A DNA stretch of 63,426 bases, taken from a virus. Location of the stretch: positions 1 to 63,426 of the IMG/VR virus record IMGVR_UViG_3300027396_000028, one strand, 5' to 3'. Position 1 is the stretch's first letter; every line of letters starts with the position of its first letter. Below the pieces are notes generated by a model, which saw nothing but the letters and a program-made list of their open reading frames with translations, was not told where the DNA came from and ran no database searches. Positions 7,341 through 16,925 of this stretch are shown here, piece by piece. A program made the translations under genes and the position numbers.

Positions 7341-8418
7341 GTTCGATCAACTGTATCAGATACACCTAGAGATATCAAATAACTGTCAAGCACGATGTCC
7401 TATGTGTGCTAGGAACAACCACGGAGGCTTGCCCAATCCTTTGCTGAGCAACAGTGAATGGACTCTCGATGACTACAGGAAAATAATGTCTAGCGAAGTA
7501 CTCTTCCAAATCAAGCGTATCTATTTCTGTGGTAACTTCGGCGATCCTATGCTCAATGATGAATTCATAGATATGGTTCGTTACACTGTCAGTGTCAATC
7601 CTAACATAGGTATAAGCGTACACACAAATGGAGGTGCTCGTAAGACCAGCTGGTGGCAGGATCTTGCGGTAGCACTACCTGTAGATCATATGGTACACTT
7701 TGGCATCGATGGTCTAGAAGATACTCATAGTCTACATCGTGTAGGAACAACATACGAGAACGTTATTAAAAATGCCACAGCATTTATACAGCGTGGTGGG
7801 AATGCCGAATGGACTTTCTTAGAATTTAAACACAACGAACATCAAGTAGAAGAATGCCAGCTTAGAGCAAAAGAACTGGGCTTTAAAAAGTTTGTTTTAA
7901 AATCTAGTTCTAGATTTGTAGGCGAACCCAAGTTTGATGTTTATGACAAGAATGGAAATACAACTCATGTCATTCATCCACCTACTAGCAGCAAGTTAAC
8001 TTATATCAGCAAAGAAGTCATAAACAACTATAAAAGCATGGTTAAGGAAGCTGAGATTTCCTGTCATGTTCAGAACATAAAAGAAATATACATAGACGCA
8101 CACAAAAAGATTATGCCCTGCTGCTGGTTAAGTTCTATTCCTGAAACTTATTATGATAACAAGTTCGTAGACAAAAGCATTGACGACGAAATTAAATCAC
8201 AATACAACAAGTTAGTTAACGACCTCGGTGGTCCGGATGCTATCGATGCATTTAATGGAATAAAGAATGTCGTTGAGTCTAATGCTTATCAAACTGTGTG
8301 GAACAAATATTGGACTGAGGAAAAACTGATCACTTGTGCTAGGATCTGTGGCAAGTTTAAAAATGTAAAACTTTCACAGCCAAACGATCAGTTTTTAGAA
8401 AATCATTCTTACGAATAA
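7333..8418 (+). CDS. Radical SAM/SPASM-like protein
   Basis: A 361-residue enzyme with Cys18-x3-Cys22-x2-Cys25 (NNCQARCPMC). FCGNFGDPMLN replaces the usual GGEP, and FGIDGLEDTHSLHR is typical of the SPASM group. C-terminal cysteines (ISCHV, MPCCWLSS, TCARICGKF) look like auxiliary Fe-S ligands. It is clearly a paralog of the convergent gene ending at 8409. Substrate unknown. The 3' ends of the two genes overlap by 10 nt. Confidence 0.85.
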   Translation: MFKFDQLYQIHLEISNNCQARCPMCARNNHGGLPNPLLSNSEWTLDDYRKIMSSEVLFQIKRIYFCGNFGDPMLNDEFIDMVRYTVSVNPNIGISVHTNGGARKTSWWQDLAVALPVDHMVHFGIDGLEDTHSLHRVGTTYENVIKNATAFIQRGGNAEWTFLEFKHNEHQVEECQLRAKELGFKKFVLKSSSRFVGEPKFDVYDKNGNTTHVIHPPTSSKLTYISKEVINNYKSMVKEAEISCHVQNIKEIYIDAHKKIMPCCWLSSIPETYYDNKFVDKSIDDEIKSQYNKLVNDLGGPDAIDAFNGIKNVVESNAYQTVWNKYWTEEKLITCARICGKFKNVKLSQPNDQFLENHSYE

Positions 8419-9440
8419 AATTTTTGTGAAATGCTCGATCCTGTTTTGCTCTTTCCACAAATCAAAGAGCACATAGGATTCCTACCTGCTTGTATAGTTT
8501 TGTTCCAATTTTCTTTTAACATCATATATGTTTTACTAGCAAATATAGAAAAAATATCTGCCTTGTAAAGACTGATATCATCTCTAGAAAAACTTTCTTT
8601 AGCTTTCGGAATCCAGTCATATTCATCTGGTAAAAAGTCATCTGGTAATAACATCAGGCTGGCAAGATGACAGCACGGATATACTAGTCCTTCGGCAGAA
8701 ATATAACAACTAGAATCGTTGATGGCTGCGCATGAAATATCTAACTCATCAAAATGTTTTTCTATCTTTGCTTTATTAGTAAAATCTAATATTGGAAAGT
8801 CGTGAGTATATCTAGGATCGTCGGCATATTCTATCTCTGTCTGAGGAGTCATTACGTTCCTATAAGTTATCTTGGTCTTGAACTCTTTGAATCCCATCTC
8901 TTTAGATAAAGCTTCTGCGTATTCTACTTGATGTTGATTATGCTTAAATGGTATGAACTGCCACGTCGCCGGTGCTCCAGAATCTATATAAAATTTGGCG
9001 TTCCTCATTACAGCAGCCCATTTAACATTTCTACGATAGATATGATTAGTATCTTCCATACCATCTATAGCGAAAGTCATCTTGCTATTCTGTCCTAATA
9101 ATTCTCCTAGCTCATACCACCATGTTTCTTTCTGTATTCCGCCGTTAGAAGAAATTTCTATAAACACGTCTGGGTTGGCATTCCTAAACCATCGTATGAC
9201 GTTAGGTAGATGAGGATTCATCGCTGGATCACCTGTCACTCCTGCGATATAGATATGCTCTAGATTTTTAGCAAATTCTTCCCCAAGACAGATTTCTAAA
9301 AATATAGTATCTAGATTTTTCTGGGCAAAGAAACTATGATCGCCACCTTTCATTTCTCTAACACACAGAGGACATCTAGCATTACAGAAAGAGGATACTT
9401 CAAATTCTATTTTTTTAACAGTATCTTTATAAAATGTCAT
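8409..9440 (-). CDS. Radical SAM/SPASM-like protein
   Basis: A 343-residue paralog of the enzyme at 7333: Cys19-x3-Cys23-x2-Cys26 (FCNARCPLC), IAGVTGDPAMNP, FAIDGMEDTNHIYRR, and C-terminal ISCAAIND, VYPCCHLAS and MCSLICGKSK. It is the second gene of a minus-strand pair, starting in a 4-nt overlap with the Asp/Asn-hydroxylase-like gene, and is read from the promoter at 10104. The facing arrangement of two paralogs suggests duplication with inversion. Confidence 0.85.
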   Translation of the reverse strand: MTFYKDTVKKIEFEVSSFCNARCPLCVREMKGGDHSFFAQKNLDTIFLEICLGEEFAKNLEHIYIAGVTGDPAMNPHLPNVIRWFRNANPDVFIEISSNGGIQKETWWYELGELLGQNSKMTFAIDGMEDTNHIYRRNVKWAAVMRNAKFYIDSGAPATWQFIPFKHNQHQVEYAEALSKEMGFKEFKTKITYRNVMTPQTEIEYADDPRYTHDFPILDFTNKAKIEKHFDELDISCAAINDSSCYISAEGLVYPCCHLASLMLLPDDFLPDEYDWIPKAKESFSRDDISLYKADIFSIFASKTYMMLKENWNKTIQAGRNPMCSLICGKSKTGSSISQKFYS

Positions 9441-10099
9441 GATATAAAAACTCTAAAACCTTTTGCTCTCAATTCTGCTACATAAGGATCTAAAACTTTT
9501 AGATCGCAGTTTATTAATGCTTCTCGCTCATTTACTTTCTCAAACCCCTGTATGATATTTTCTTTGATGGCTTTATTAAAAAATTTCATCACCACAGTGT
9601 ATGCTTCTTGCTTCCAATCAAAATCATTAGGTTCTATGCTTAACCTATGATAAGGTTCTTTTACAGCTGGCAAGGGGACACGTATGTTTAGATGTATACG
9701 ATCTCTGCCACCGTAGTTTGCTGCCACATGAGTATGGCTGGTGTCCATATACCATAACTGACCATCTACAGGTATGTGATACAGTTTCTGTTCGTCAAGG
9801 TCTATGAGATAGCAGTGTAGGTTAGTAGTGATAGCTAAATGTATCCTGTCGTCTGGATCACAATGAGCTGTGTAACTTTCTGCCGATTTTAATTTGAGTA
9901 GACGTGCTTCACCTATGTTGTCTAATGACTCTAATAGATCTCCCAAAGGTGTGCCTTTATATTCCTGTTTGACGGTATATGGTCCGTTTAAGATATTTCC
10001 AGTTGTTTCGTTTAGTTGTAATCTTTTTTCAAAATGAAGATTGTTGACCTGCTCTACTATAGGTCCAATATCAACGTTTTTTGGATATTTGGTAATCAT
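9437..10099 (-). CDS. Aspartyl/asparaginyl beta-hydroxylase-like oxygenase
   Basis: A 220-residue Fe(II)/2-oxoglutarate oxygenase. AHCDPDDRIHLAI holds His79 and Asp81 (HxD) plus the family R-x-H-L, and MDTSHTHVAANYGGRDRIHL supplies the distal His124 and 2-oxoglutarate Arg134. Family members hydroxylate Asp/Asn or free amino acids such as proline; the substrate here is unknown. The gene has no Shine-Dalgarno site: a TAAATA box ends 4 nt before its ATG. It forms an operon with the radical SAM gene at 8409. Confidence 0.8.
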   Translation of the reverse strand: MITKYPKNVDIGPIVEQVNNLHFEKRLQLNETTGNILNGPYTVKQEYKGTPLGDLLESLDNIGEARLLKLKSAESYTAHCDPDDRIHLAITTNLHCYLIDLDEQKLYHIPVDGQLWYMDTSHTHVAANYGGRDRIHLNIRVPLPAVKEPYHRLSIEPNDFDWKQEAYTVVMKFFNKAIKENIIQGFEKVNEREALINCDLKVLDPYVAELRAKGFRVFIS

Positions 10100-10103
10100 G
10101 AAA

Positions 10104-10110
10104 TATTTAT
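10104..10110 (-). promoter_or_regulatory. Late-type promoter box, leaderless arrangement
   Basis: Minus-strand ATAAATA followed by 4 nt (TTTC) and the ATG of the 9437-10099 gene. Resembles the T4 late box TATAAATA. No ribosome binding site lies between. Confidence 0.65.
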
Positions 10111-10127
10111 GTGCTACTTTAATGATG

Positions 10128-10133
10128 TAAATA
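10128..10133 (+). promoter_or_regulatory. Late-type promoter box, leaderless arrangement
   Basis: TAAATA, 5-nt spacer (GTTTC), then ATG 10139. Divergent to the box at 10104, so the two operons share a roughly 40-bp control region. The spacing decides in favour of ATG 10139 over in-frame ATGs at 10034 and 10109. Confidence 0.65.
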
Positions 10134-10138
10134 GTTTC

Positions 10139-11002
10139 ATGGATCGCTTAAAAGTAGCAGAGCAGTATGACGAAAGGTATCTAGAAATAGATAGGCCACA
10201 GCCGTTGTCTGACAATCGTATCGACGCTCTTATTTTAGAAGTGTTGAGCGGACGTATAGATAGAGATTTTAGTGATTCCATATTTCAAAAGTTCAAAGAC
10301 GAAACGACTGATTGGTTTTTGAAATCTTCATTAAACCATTTGACTGGGTTGGACACGTTTGCCAGAGTAGACATATGCTCTGGCTGTACACAGTTTATCG
10401 ACGACATCTATATGACTGGTGCGTTACAGGTGTTACGTGGAGATTACAAATACCATGAAAGATTGAATATAGCATATATCAAAGATGTAGGAGGTCTGAT
10501 ACCAGGGTTGCCGTTGATCATAGCTATGCCGTTTCCTCAAATAGGAGCGCCACACTTTGACATGGAGGAAATTTTACATGAGTGTAAAATTAAAAAAATT
10601 GAAGTACACATCGATGGCGCTTGGATCGGTTGCTGCCGTGATATTAATTTTGATTTTAGCAATAAAGTTATTAGATCCGTTGGCATCAGCCTTAGCAAAG
10701 GTCTTGGTCTCGGGTGGAACCGGGTAGCACTTCGTTGGAATAGATTTGATAATCAAGATAGCATATCTATCATGAATGACTTTGCTATGGTCAATAAAGC
10801 ACCTGTGATGATAGGATCACATTTCATAAAAAACTTACAGCCAGACTATCTCTGGAACACACACGGAGAGCGTTATCAAAGAGTATGTAACGACTTCGGT
10901 TTAGAGCCCACTAAGGCCATACACTTGGCTTTGAAAGATGGACGACCAGTGGGTGTAAGCCCACTGATAAGATTTTTGGAAAACAATAATGATAATACAT
11001 AA
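10139..11002 (+). CDS. PLP-dependent aminotransferase-fold protein
   Basis: A 287-residue protein with the C-terminal signature of fold-type I PLP enzymes: HIDGAW with Asp159 (pyridine-nitrogen contact), SLSKGLGLGWNR with Lys187 (Schiff base) and Arg195 (phosphate). It is shorter than usual aminotransferases, and the N-terminal part is divergent. It heads a six-gene overlapping operon with QueC-like, radical SAM and SGNH genes, so it may supply or process an amino group. Substrate unknown. Confidence 0.65.
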   Translation: MDRLKVAEQYDERYLEIDRPQPLSDNRIDALILEVLSGRIDRDFSDSIFQKFKDETTDWFLKSSLNHLTGLDTFARVDICSGCTQFIDDIYMTGALQVLRGDYKYHERLNIAYIKDVGGLIPGLPLIIAMPFPQIGAPHFDMEEILHECKIKKIEVHIDGAWIGCCRDINFDFSNKVIRSVGISLSKGLGLGWNRVALRWNRFDNQDSISIMNDFAMVNKAPVMIGSHFIKNLQPDYLWNTHGERYQRVCNDFGLEPTKAIHLALKDGRPVGVSPLIRFLENNNDNT

Positions 11003-11729
11003 TATCGACGGAGTCTTATTACCTTATGATCCAACTTGGAAAAATATAGCTGTTAGCATCAGTGGTGGTGCAGACAGCACTCTATTATCCTATCTAGTAT
11101 GCGATCTTATAGAAAAATACAAAGCACAAACTATAGTACATCATATCAGTCATGTACGTATGTGGAAAACTAGACCGTGGCAAGAAAGCGATGCTAGAGT
11201 CATACATGTAGAATTAAACAAGCGTTTTCCTAATGTTGTGTTTTCTAAAAGACATGTAAATTTTATAGCACCGGATATAGAATATGGAAACATAGGTGCT
11301 ATTGTAAAAGATGAATATGGAAAATATGTCAGTGGCGACAATGCTCAGATACGTGCGTTCTCTGAATACATATGCCATAAAGAAAATGTTGATGCCTATT
11401 ACAACGGAGTTACCCGTAATCCTAGAGGAATAGATCTAGGAGGTATGAAGGAAAGAGATATAGAACCCAACGAATCAAATAAACATCTAGAAATGATGGA
11501 ACACATGGGTCGTTGGGCATTACATCCTTTTAGATTTACAGAAAAATCTTGGGTAGTAAAACAGTATAGAAAATTAGGTATTATGGATCTGTTCGATCTC
11601 ACACGTAGCTGCGAAGGCGAGTTCGAAGGAATTGATTATAAAAATTATATATCAGGAGATACTGTACCAACGTGCGGTAAGTGTTTCTGGTGTAAAGAAC
11701 GGGAGTGGGCCATTGAACAATCAAAGTAA
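10989..11729 (+). CDS. PP-loop ATPase, QueC-like
   Basis: A 246-residue adenine-alpha-hydrolase protein. SISGGADSTLLS is the PP-loop that binds ATP pyrophosphate. The C-terminus has four cysteines, Cys208, 229, 232 and 235 (RSCEG then TCGKCFWC), matching the zinc site of QueC, which converts 7-carboxy-7-deazaguanine to preQ0. The spacing of the first Cys is longer than in E. coli QueC. A QueD homologue lies at 55283. Other PP-loop activities such as amide ligation are possible. Confidence 0.72.
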   Translation: MIIHNIDGVLLPYDPTWKNIAVSISGGADSTLLSYLVCDLIEKYKAQTIVHHISHVRMWKTRPWQESDARVIHVELNKRFPNVVFSKRHVNFIAPDIEYGNIGAIVKDEYGKYVSGDNAQIRAFSEYICHKENVDAYYNGVTRNPRGIDLGGMKERDIEPNESNKHLEMMEHMGRWALHPFRFTEKSWVVKQYRKLGIMDLFDLTRSCEGEFEGIDYKNYISGDTVPTCGKCFWCKEREWAIEQSK

Positions 11730-12978
11730 AACATTTTGTCTACATCCATTTACTGGATTAGCAACTAGTACAGACGGCTCTATATTGGTCTGTTGCCGTA
11801 GTCATCCTATAGGAAATATCAAAGATAATTCTCTAGAAGAAATATGGAACAACGATAAGATGCGTGAAATACGTAGAAAGGTCTTAAACGGAGAATGGCC
11901 TAGCGAATGTGCTTCATGTAAGTTAGACGAAGACAGCGGAGTTGAAAGCATGAGGCTTAGACATATTTCAGGAAGAATTCCTGAAACAAGATCTTTGTTA
12001 TATCCTAATGCTCTAGATGAGCTTGACGACGATCACAAGATGCCTTTTAAGATTCCAAGCATGGAGATTAAGCTGAATAATCTCTGTAATCTAAAATGTC
12101 GCATGTGCCATCCTATGGATAGTACAAGTTGGAACGATTGGGACCAAGTAGAAGAATTCTATAAAAAAGAAGGCAACTTTATGATCAATTTTATAGAAAA
12201 AAATAACCTTAAAAGAAAACCATATCTTAACTTCTACGAAGACAATCCTAACTGGTGGAACAGCTTTGAAAAGAATATACCTTACTTTGATCGTGTAGAG
12301 TTTGCGGGCGGCGAACCATTGATGGATCCTGAACACTATAAAATACTGTCAATGCTAAAACCCTACGGCAAAAATATCACTTTGAAATACGCTACCAACG
12401 GTACTACTCTAGGAATCAAGAGCGGAAACATATATGATTATTGGCCAAATTTTAAATCAGTGATGGTATCTATAAGCATGGACGGCATCGGAGATGTCTA
12501 CAATTATATCCGTGGTAATAGCGAGTGGCAACTTGTACTTGATAATATTAAACGTATACAGATGATGCCTAATATCAAACGCATCGTATGCTCAGCAGCA
12601 GTACAGGTCGGTAACGTGATGAAAATAGATCAGATGATAGAATTTTTACTCGACGATCTAGGAGTTGTTTATTGGAATAATTTTGTCAACCATCCTAATC
12701 TTTTATCAGCACAGGTACTTCCTGAACCGTTGAAAAAAATAGCAGCAGAAAGATTGATGGATATGAGAGATAAAGTACCAGGTTTTAAAATGGTACAGCA
12801 ATATCCTATTTTAAAAGATTTAACAATTAACCAGATCAACGGAATAATAAGTTATATGTATGCTAAGGATCTAAGTCATATGTGGAAGGACTGTGTGGAG
12901 TTTAATCATAGATTAGATACTAGTAGAAATCAAAAGAAATTTGAAGAAGTTAACGAGGATTTCCTACCCTATGTCTGA
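11713..12978 (+). CDS. Twitch-domain radical SAM protein
   Basis: A 421-residue protein if read from TTG 11713, preceded by GGAG; the frame stays open upstream to 11632. An N-terminal cysteine-rich twitch/SPASM-like segment (TFCLHPFTGLA, LVCCRSH, CASCKLDED) comes before the core cluster Cys125-x3-Cys129-x2-Cys132 (LCNLKCRMC) and FAGGEPLMDP. This N-terminal auxiliary domain is shared with the minus-strand paralog at 15509. Overlaps the QueC-like gene by 17 nt. Substrate unknown. Confidence 0.82.
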   Translation: MNNQSKTFCLHPFTGLATSTDGSILVCCRSHPIGNIKDNSLEEIWNNDKMREIRRKVLNGEWPSECASCKLDEDSGVESMRLRHISGRIPETRSLLYPNALDELDDDHKMPFKIPSMEIKLNNLCNLKCRMCHPMDSTSWNDWDQVEEFYKKEGNFMINFIEKNNLKRKPYLNFYEDNPNWWNSFEKNIPYFDRVEFAGGEPLMDPEHYKILSMLKPYGKNITLKYATNGTTLGIKSGNIYDYWPNFKSVMVSISMDGIGDVYNYIRGNSEWQLVLDNIKRIQMMPNIKRIVCSAAVQVGNVMKIDQMIEFLLDDLGVVYWNNFVNHPNLLSAQVLPEPLKKIAAERLMDMRDKVPGFKMVQQYPILKDLTINQINGIISYMYAKDLSHMWKDCVEFNHRLDTSRNQKKFEEVNEDFLPYV

Positions 12979-13876
12979 GATAGAAAATTTATTCCGTAAT
13001 GGGTTTGGTAACAACACTCTGAGAATAACACTAGACAACGGAATAGATTTATACTACCATCTGTTTGATAATCCTGTACAACATTGCTGGCAAGATTATT
13101 GGCAAAACATTCTAGTCGAAAATCTATCAATAGATTCTGAATTCGCTAATCAAGAACTAGCAAATTATGTAGATCAATTAAACAACTACCATTTGCGATT
13201 GGGGTTTGACAAAATTGATAACAGGCCTAGTAGAGAGTTGCTTAACGATTTACACAATCGTTTCGTAGAAAATAAAGATAATCCAGATTGGGATACTGTT
13301 AATAAATTAATACATAAGATAGAAAATAATTTAATTATAGATTGGAATTCGCAGATAAAATTTTATTGCGGTCAGATAAAGCCTTCAGTTCTTATAAAAC
13401 CCTATCATAAATTATTTTTATCAACAGAATTTAGTAACTGGGGAACACTGTATCTAGGATACGAAACTATAGGCAAAGACTGGGCAGACATAGCATTAGA
13501 TAATGATAACGGAAACGATCTAGCTGTACAAGATAGTATAGGTACAGAAACAGTCATGAGTTTTCAAACTCAAGCACCTTATGAAAAATTAATAGAAAAT
13601 CAATTTTACAAATGGTATATGAAAAACGACAGTTTTATGAATATACCTATAGACAATCTAAATAAATTATCATTAGGAAGATATCTATTAGGAAAGGTAA
13701 TCGTCACTGAAGCATTTTTAGATTATGAAAAGAATCCATTAGTATGGTATATGCCTAATCATAATATAAAACAAAAATGGAACAAAGATATACTTTCAAA
13801 AGCCAATAGCATTTCTAAGTTAGAATTTTTTAATTCTACTATGTTCTATGATACATTAGTTAAACATACAACATGA
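12971..13876 (+). CDS. Operon protein of unknown function
   Basis: A 301-residue protein rich in Asn, Asp, Leu and aromatics, with no motif I recognise. Read from ATG 12971; an in-frame ATG at 12941 lies deeper in the previous gene. Repeated W/Y-rich segments (HCWQDYWQNI, WGTLYLGYETIGKDWAD) suggest a globular, possibly substrate- or partner-binding protein. It sits between two radical SAM genes with 4-8 nt overlaps, so it may be a partner of them. Its base composition is more AT-rich than that of its neighbours. Confidence 0.65.
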   Translation: MSEIENLFRNGFGNNTLRITLDNGIDLYYHLFDNPVQHCWQDYWQNILVENLSIDSEFANQELANYVDQLNNYHLRLGFDKIDNRPSRELLNDLHNRFVENKDNPDWDTVNKLIHKIENNLIIDWNSQIKFYCGQIKPSVLIKPYHKLFLSTEFSNWGTLYLGYETIGKDWADIALDNDNGNDLAVQDSIGTETVMSFQTQAPYEKLIENQFYKWYMKNDSFMNIPIDNLNKLSLGRYLLGKVIVTEAFLDYEKNPLVWYMPNHNIKQKWNKDILSKANSISKLEFFNSTMFYDTLVKHTT

Positions 13877-14775
13877 AATCAATAACTAGTCGCTGGCCAC
13901 ACCAGGATCAATTAAAAGTAGAATGGAACATAGGTAAACGCTGTAACTATGATTGTTCATATTGTCCTGACAGTATACATGACAATTGGAGTCCGCATAC
14001 ATCTATTGATGTACTAGAAAAGACCGTGGATAAATTATCAGAGATTGGGCGTCCGCTACGATTAAGTCTTACTGGCGGAGAACCTTGCGTACATCCTGAC
14101 ATAGAAGATCTTTTTGAATATACTAAACGCAAAGGAGTTTTTTGGCTCAGCGTGACCACTAACGGTACTCGAGCTGCTCAGTGGTATATTGACAATTCGG
14201 AATTTTATCAACATCTTGTTATCAGTTTACATTTCGAGCATGACTGGCGCCGTGTGTTGAATACCATATATGAAATCAAACATTCAAGTAAATTACAATA
14301 CTTTGTCAATGTTATGGCCCACCACGACTATATGGACGATGTGAAGAAAGCTGTAGAATTCTTAGACGATAAAGATATCAAATATGCTATAAGACGCATA
14401 CGCTGGACTGAAGGTGACCATAATGTGTTTGACGACATGCGCTACGATGGAAAAGATCTCCAATGGATATTAAGCAAACAATCAACAGTGTCCCCGAATA
14501 CAATAATTCGAAATGATGATCAAACAGAAATACTTCACGCCAATGATGTCATAAAGCTACACTTAAATAAATTTAAAGGATGGTCATGTCAAGCAGGTAT
14601 AGAAAGTCTCATGATAAATTGGGACGGCGAAGTACACCGAGCAACTTGTAGAGTTGGAGGTAGTCTAGGTAATATATACAAAGATACTTTTACAGTACCT
14701 AGAGAACCGATTATATGTACTCGTGATTTCTGTACCTGCGCTGCCGACATACCTATTAGCAAGAATGAAAATTAA
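13873..14775 (+). CDS. Radical SAM protein
   Basis: A 300-residue enzyme with Cys24-x3-Cys28-x2-Cys31 (RCNYDCSYC), LSLTGGEPCVHPD and VTTNGTR. The C-terminal half has WSCQAG, HRATCRVGG and IICTRDFCTCAAD, a likely auxiliary Fe-S site. Same architecture as the enzyme at 6369. Substrate unknown. It overlaps both neighbours in the operon starting at 10139. Confidence 0.85.
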   Translation: MKSITSRWPHQDQLKVEWNIGKRCNYDCSYCPDSIHDNWSPHTSIDVLEKTVDKLSEIGRPLRLSLTGGEPCVHPDIEDLFEYTKRKGVFWLSVTTNGTRAAQWYIDNSEFYQHLVISLHFEHDWRRVLNTIYEIKHSSKLQYFVNVMAHHDYMDDVKKAVEFLDDKDIKYAIRRIRWTEGDHNVFDDMRYDGKDLQWILSKQSTVSPNTIIRNDDQTEILHANDVIKLHLNKFKGWSCQAGIESLMINWDGEVHRATCRVGGSLGNIYKDTFTVPREPIICTRDFCTCAADIPISKNEN

Positions 14776-15532
14776 AAATTTAGATCCGACAAAGTACAAA
14801 AGATTTTTTGCGTTCGGCTGTAGCTTTACCAGATACAAATGGGCTACATGGGCAGATATTATAGGACAGAATATTCCTTACTACGAAAACTGGGGTAGAC
14901 AGGGAGTAGGCAATCATTATATCTTTAATGCGGTATTAGAAGCAGACGCCAAGCACAACTTTGGTCCAGACGATCTAGTGATAATAATGTGGTCCCAGTT
15001 AGGGAGAGAAGATAGATATTTTGATAAGCGTTGGATCAGCCAAACTATATCTGAACTCACAGACTCCGAATCGAGAAAATATGCCATAGACACTAGAGCT
15101 CACCTAATACGAGACTTAGCTTACATTAAGTCGATACAGACTTTCTTAGAACATAAAAAATGTGATTACGCACATTTGGCTATGTATCCTTTAGTGTATC
15201 TTACAACTGACTTACCATTTGCTTTTTCAGCACCGGATATGATAAGAACGGAAATGCTGCTGTCAGCTTGGATCGATCTTCGAGTGAATAAACACATTGG
15301 TAAGAGTATAGAACACCCAGATGTAGTAGAATCTTATATAGACGTTTATACAAGTATAGAAAAAACTATATTAGAATGTTTTTCCTCTATGTATGTTCTA
15401 AAAAGAGAAAATAATGATCCACATCCCACGCCCGAAGAATTTGTCAAATACCTAGACAAATTATGGCCGGATAATAAATTAGAAAATAAAACTATCCCAG
15501 ATAGTTTATCACAGGCTCCACAGAGATTGTAA
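14765..15532 (+). CDS. SGNH-hydrolase-like protein
   Basis: A 255-residue protein from ATG 14765. FFAFGCSFTRYKWATW near the N-terminus resembles the GDS/GCS block with a nucleophilic Ser, NWGRQGVGNHY the second block, and NDPHPTPEEFVKYL near the C-terminus the D-x-H pair. Such enzymes hydrolyse or transfer esters on sugars or lipids. It closes the operon and converges on the minus-strand radical SAM gene, overlapping by 24 nt. Confidence 0.68.
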   Translation: MKIKNLDPTKYKRFFAFGCSFTRYKWATWADIIGQNIPYYENWGRQGVGNHYIFNAVLEADAKHNFGPDDLVIIMWSQLGREDRYFDKRWISQTISELTDSESRKYAIDTRAHLIRDLAYIKSIQTFLEHKKCDYAHLAMYPLVYLTTDLPFAFSAPDMIRTEMLLSAWIDLRVNKHIGKSIEHPDVVESYIDVYTSIEKTILECFSSMYVLKRENNDPHPTPEEFVKYLDKLWPDNKLENKTIPDSLSQAPQRL

Positions 15533-16900
15533 CTCCGGAAATATAGATAAAAATTCAGTTTGTCTTATTCTATCTAGATTTTTTATATATTCTCGAAAGT
15601 CAGGTAACAAATGCGTATGGTCTTCTGCTGTAACAAATTTTAATATAGCTTCCCAACGTTTCCACCCATAGGGATTGATATTCCAAAAGTCATCATCCTG
15701 CCTATAGTTATCCCATAACCAAGTTTTTAATTCTTCAAAACTATTACGCACTTCTTGTTTTTCATTCTCTGGTAATATCCGTGCGCTAAGATATGTAGGT
15801 ATGTATAACAGATGTAGATTGATTATTCCGCCGCCTGCTTCATATTCATCTAATTTAAATTTATTGATCTTTTTAAAATTTTGTGTCAATTTCCATTTGG
15901 CAAAATCTGCGATATGCTTGATGTTCAATATCTGTACAGCACAAGCTATATGTACGTGAATATTGTCTGGTGTATTATCTAGTAGTCTAAGACTACGTTC
16001 TACATCAGTCCATGCTGTAGGATATCTAATGTACGAATTCCGTTCACCTACAGCATCAATACTAAAAGCAAAACGCACCTGCTTGAATTTGGACCAAACA
16101 TCTATTATATCCTGATCTACTAGTATACCATTAGAGTTGTATCTTAATGTTATTTTATCAGCATAACCTCTTGCTATGATTTCATCCAAGAACTTACGAT
16201 GTTCCTTAATCATCAAGGGCTCGCCGCCGGCAAAATATAAGTGTCGTATGTTGGGTATCTGATCAAATATCTGTTCCCACAACTCAGGTCTTTCGTACCA
16301 ATAGTTATTAAACTCTTTACGATCCCAGTTGATTTGATGTAACACTGTCTTGCTACTAGTCATATTGACCAATTTGTCATAATCCTGTACCCAACGACTA
16401 CTGTCATGAGGACTACACATTACACATTTCAAATTACAAGTATGTCCTAATCTTAGATCTAGATATCTGATCACTGGAGGAATTTTACCATCAGGATCTG
16501 TATTATCTATAAGGTCATTAAAATCCAATCCTTCTTTATTCCATTCGTACAGTTCCCATAATCTTTTGCTAACTACACCATTAGATTCCTCTTCGAAACA
16601 TTTGGTACAACTTGCTGGAATTTTTCCTTCTAGCATGGTCTTACGAACACTACACATATATTCGTTGTTCAGCGCATCTAAAGGAAGCTCTCGACCAAAG
16701 TTAGCTGGCTGTCCGTTTTCTTTCTTTACCAACCCTACTGTATGATCACCTGTGGCCGCGCCTGATGCGTTAGTGACACAGCAGAGTCTAGCATCACCGT
16801 TTGGTCTTGTGGCTATGTGTATCCATGGCAACGCACAAAAAGTAGGAGTACCTGTGCGCTCTTCAACTAACTTTATATAATTTTGGATTTTATCTTTCAC
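15509..16900 (-). CDS. Twitch-domain radical SAM protein
   Basis: A 463-residue paralog of the 11713 protein. N-terminal cysteines 22, 40, 41, 98 and 101 (TFCALPW, RLCCVTN, CTKCFEE) form the auxiliary domain, and Cys155-x3-Cys159-x2-Cys162 (TCNLKCVMC) with FAGGEPLM forms the radical SAM core. The start is GTG 16900. A YEAGGGIINLHLLYIP insert distinguishes it. Substrate unknown. Confidence 0.83.
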   Translation of the reverse strand: MKDKIQNYIKLVEERTGTPTFCALPWIHIATRPNGDARLCCVTNASGAATGDHTVGLVKKENGQPANFGRELPLDALNNEYMCSVRKTMLEGKIPASCTKCFEEESNGVVSKRLWELYEWNKEGLDFNDLIDNTDPDGKIPPVIRYLDLRLGHTCNLKCVMCSPHDSSRWVQDYDKLVNMTSSKTVLHQINWDRKEFNNYWYERPELWEQIFDQIPNIRHLYFAGGEPLMIKEHRKFLDEIIARGYADKITLRYNSNGILVDQDIIDVWSKFKQVRFAFSIDAVGERNSYIRYPTAWTDVERSLRLLDNTPDNIHVHIACAVQILNIKHIADFAKWKLTQNFKKINKFKLDEYEAGGGIINLHLLYIPTYLSARILPENEKQEVRNSFEELKTWLWDNYRQDDDFWNINPYGWKRWEAILKFVTAEDHTHLLPDFREYIKNLDRIRQTEFLSIFPELQSLWSL

Positions 16901-16913
16901 TCTGTAGTTATCC

Positions 16914-16921
16914 TATAAATA
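16914..16921 (+). promoter_or_regulatory. Late promoter TATAAATA, leaderless arrangement
   Basis: Exact T4-type late box TATAAATA, followed by 4 nt (GTTC) and ATG 16926. No ribosome binding site lies between. Confidence 0.75.
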
Positions 16922-16925
16922 GTTC

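Noticed and set aside
10034-10138. Longer N-terminus (ATG 10034 or 10109) for the PLP-fold gene
   Set aside because: It would overlap the divergent gene and both promoter boxes; the box spacing supports ATG 10139.
6369-15532. A radical SAM gene as QueE for the QueC/QueD pathway
   Set aside because: QueE is about 210-220 residues with an unusual cluster loop; the proteins here are 300-460 residues with C-terminal or N-terminal auxiliary Cys.
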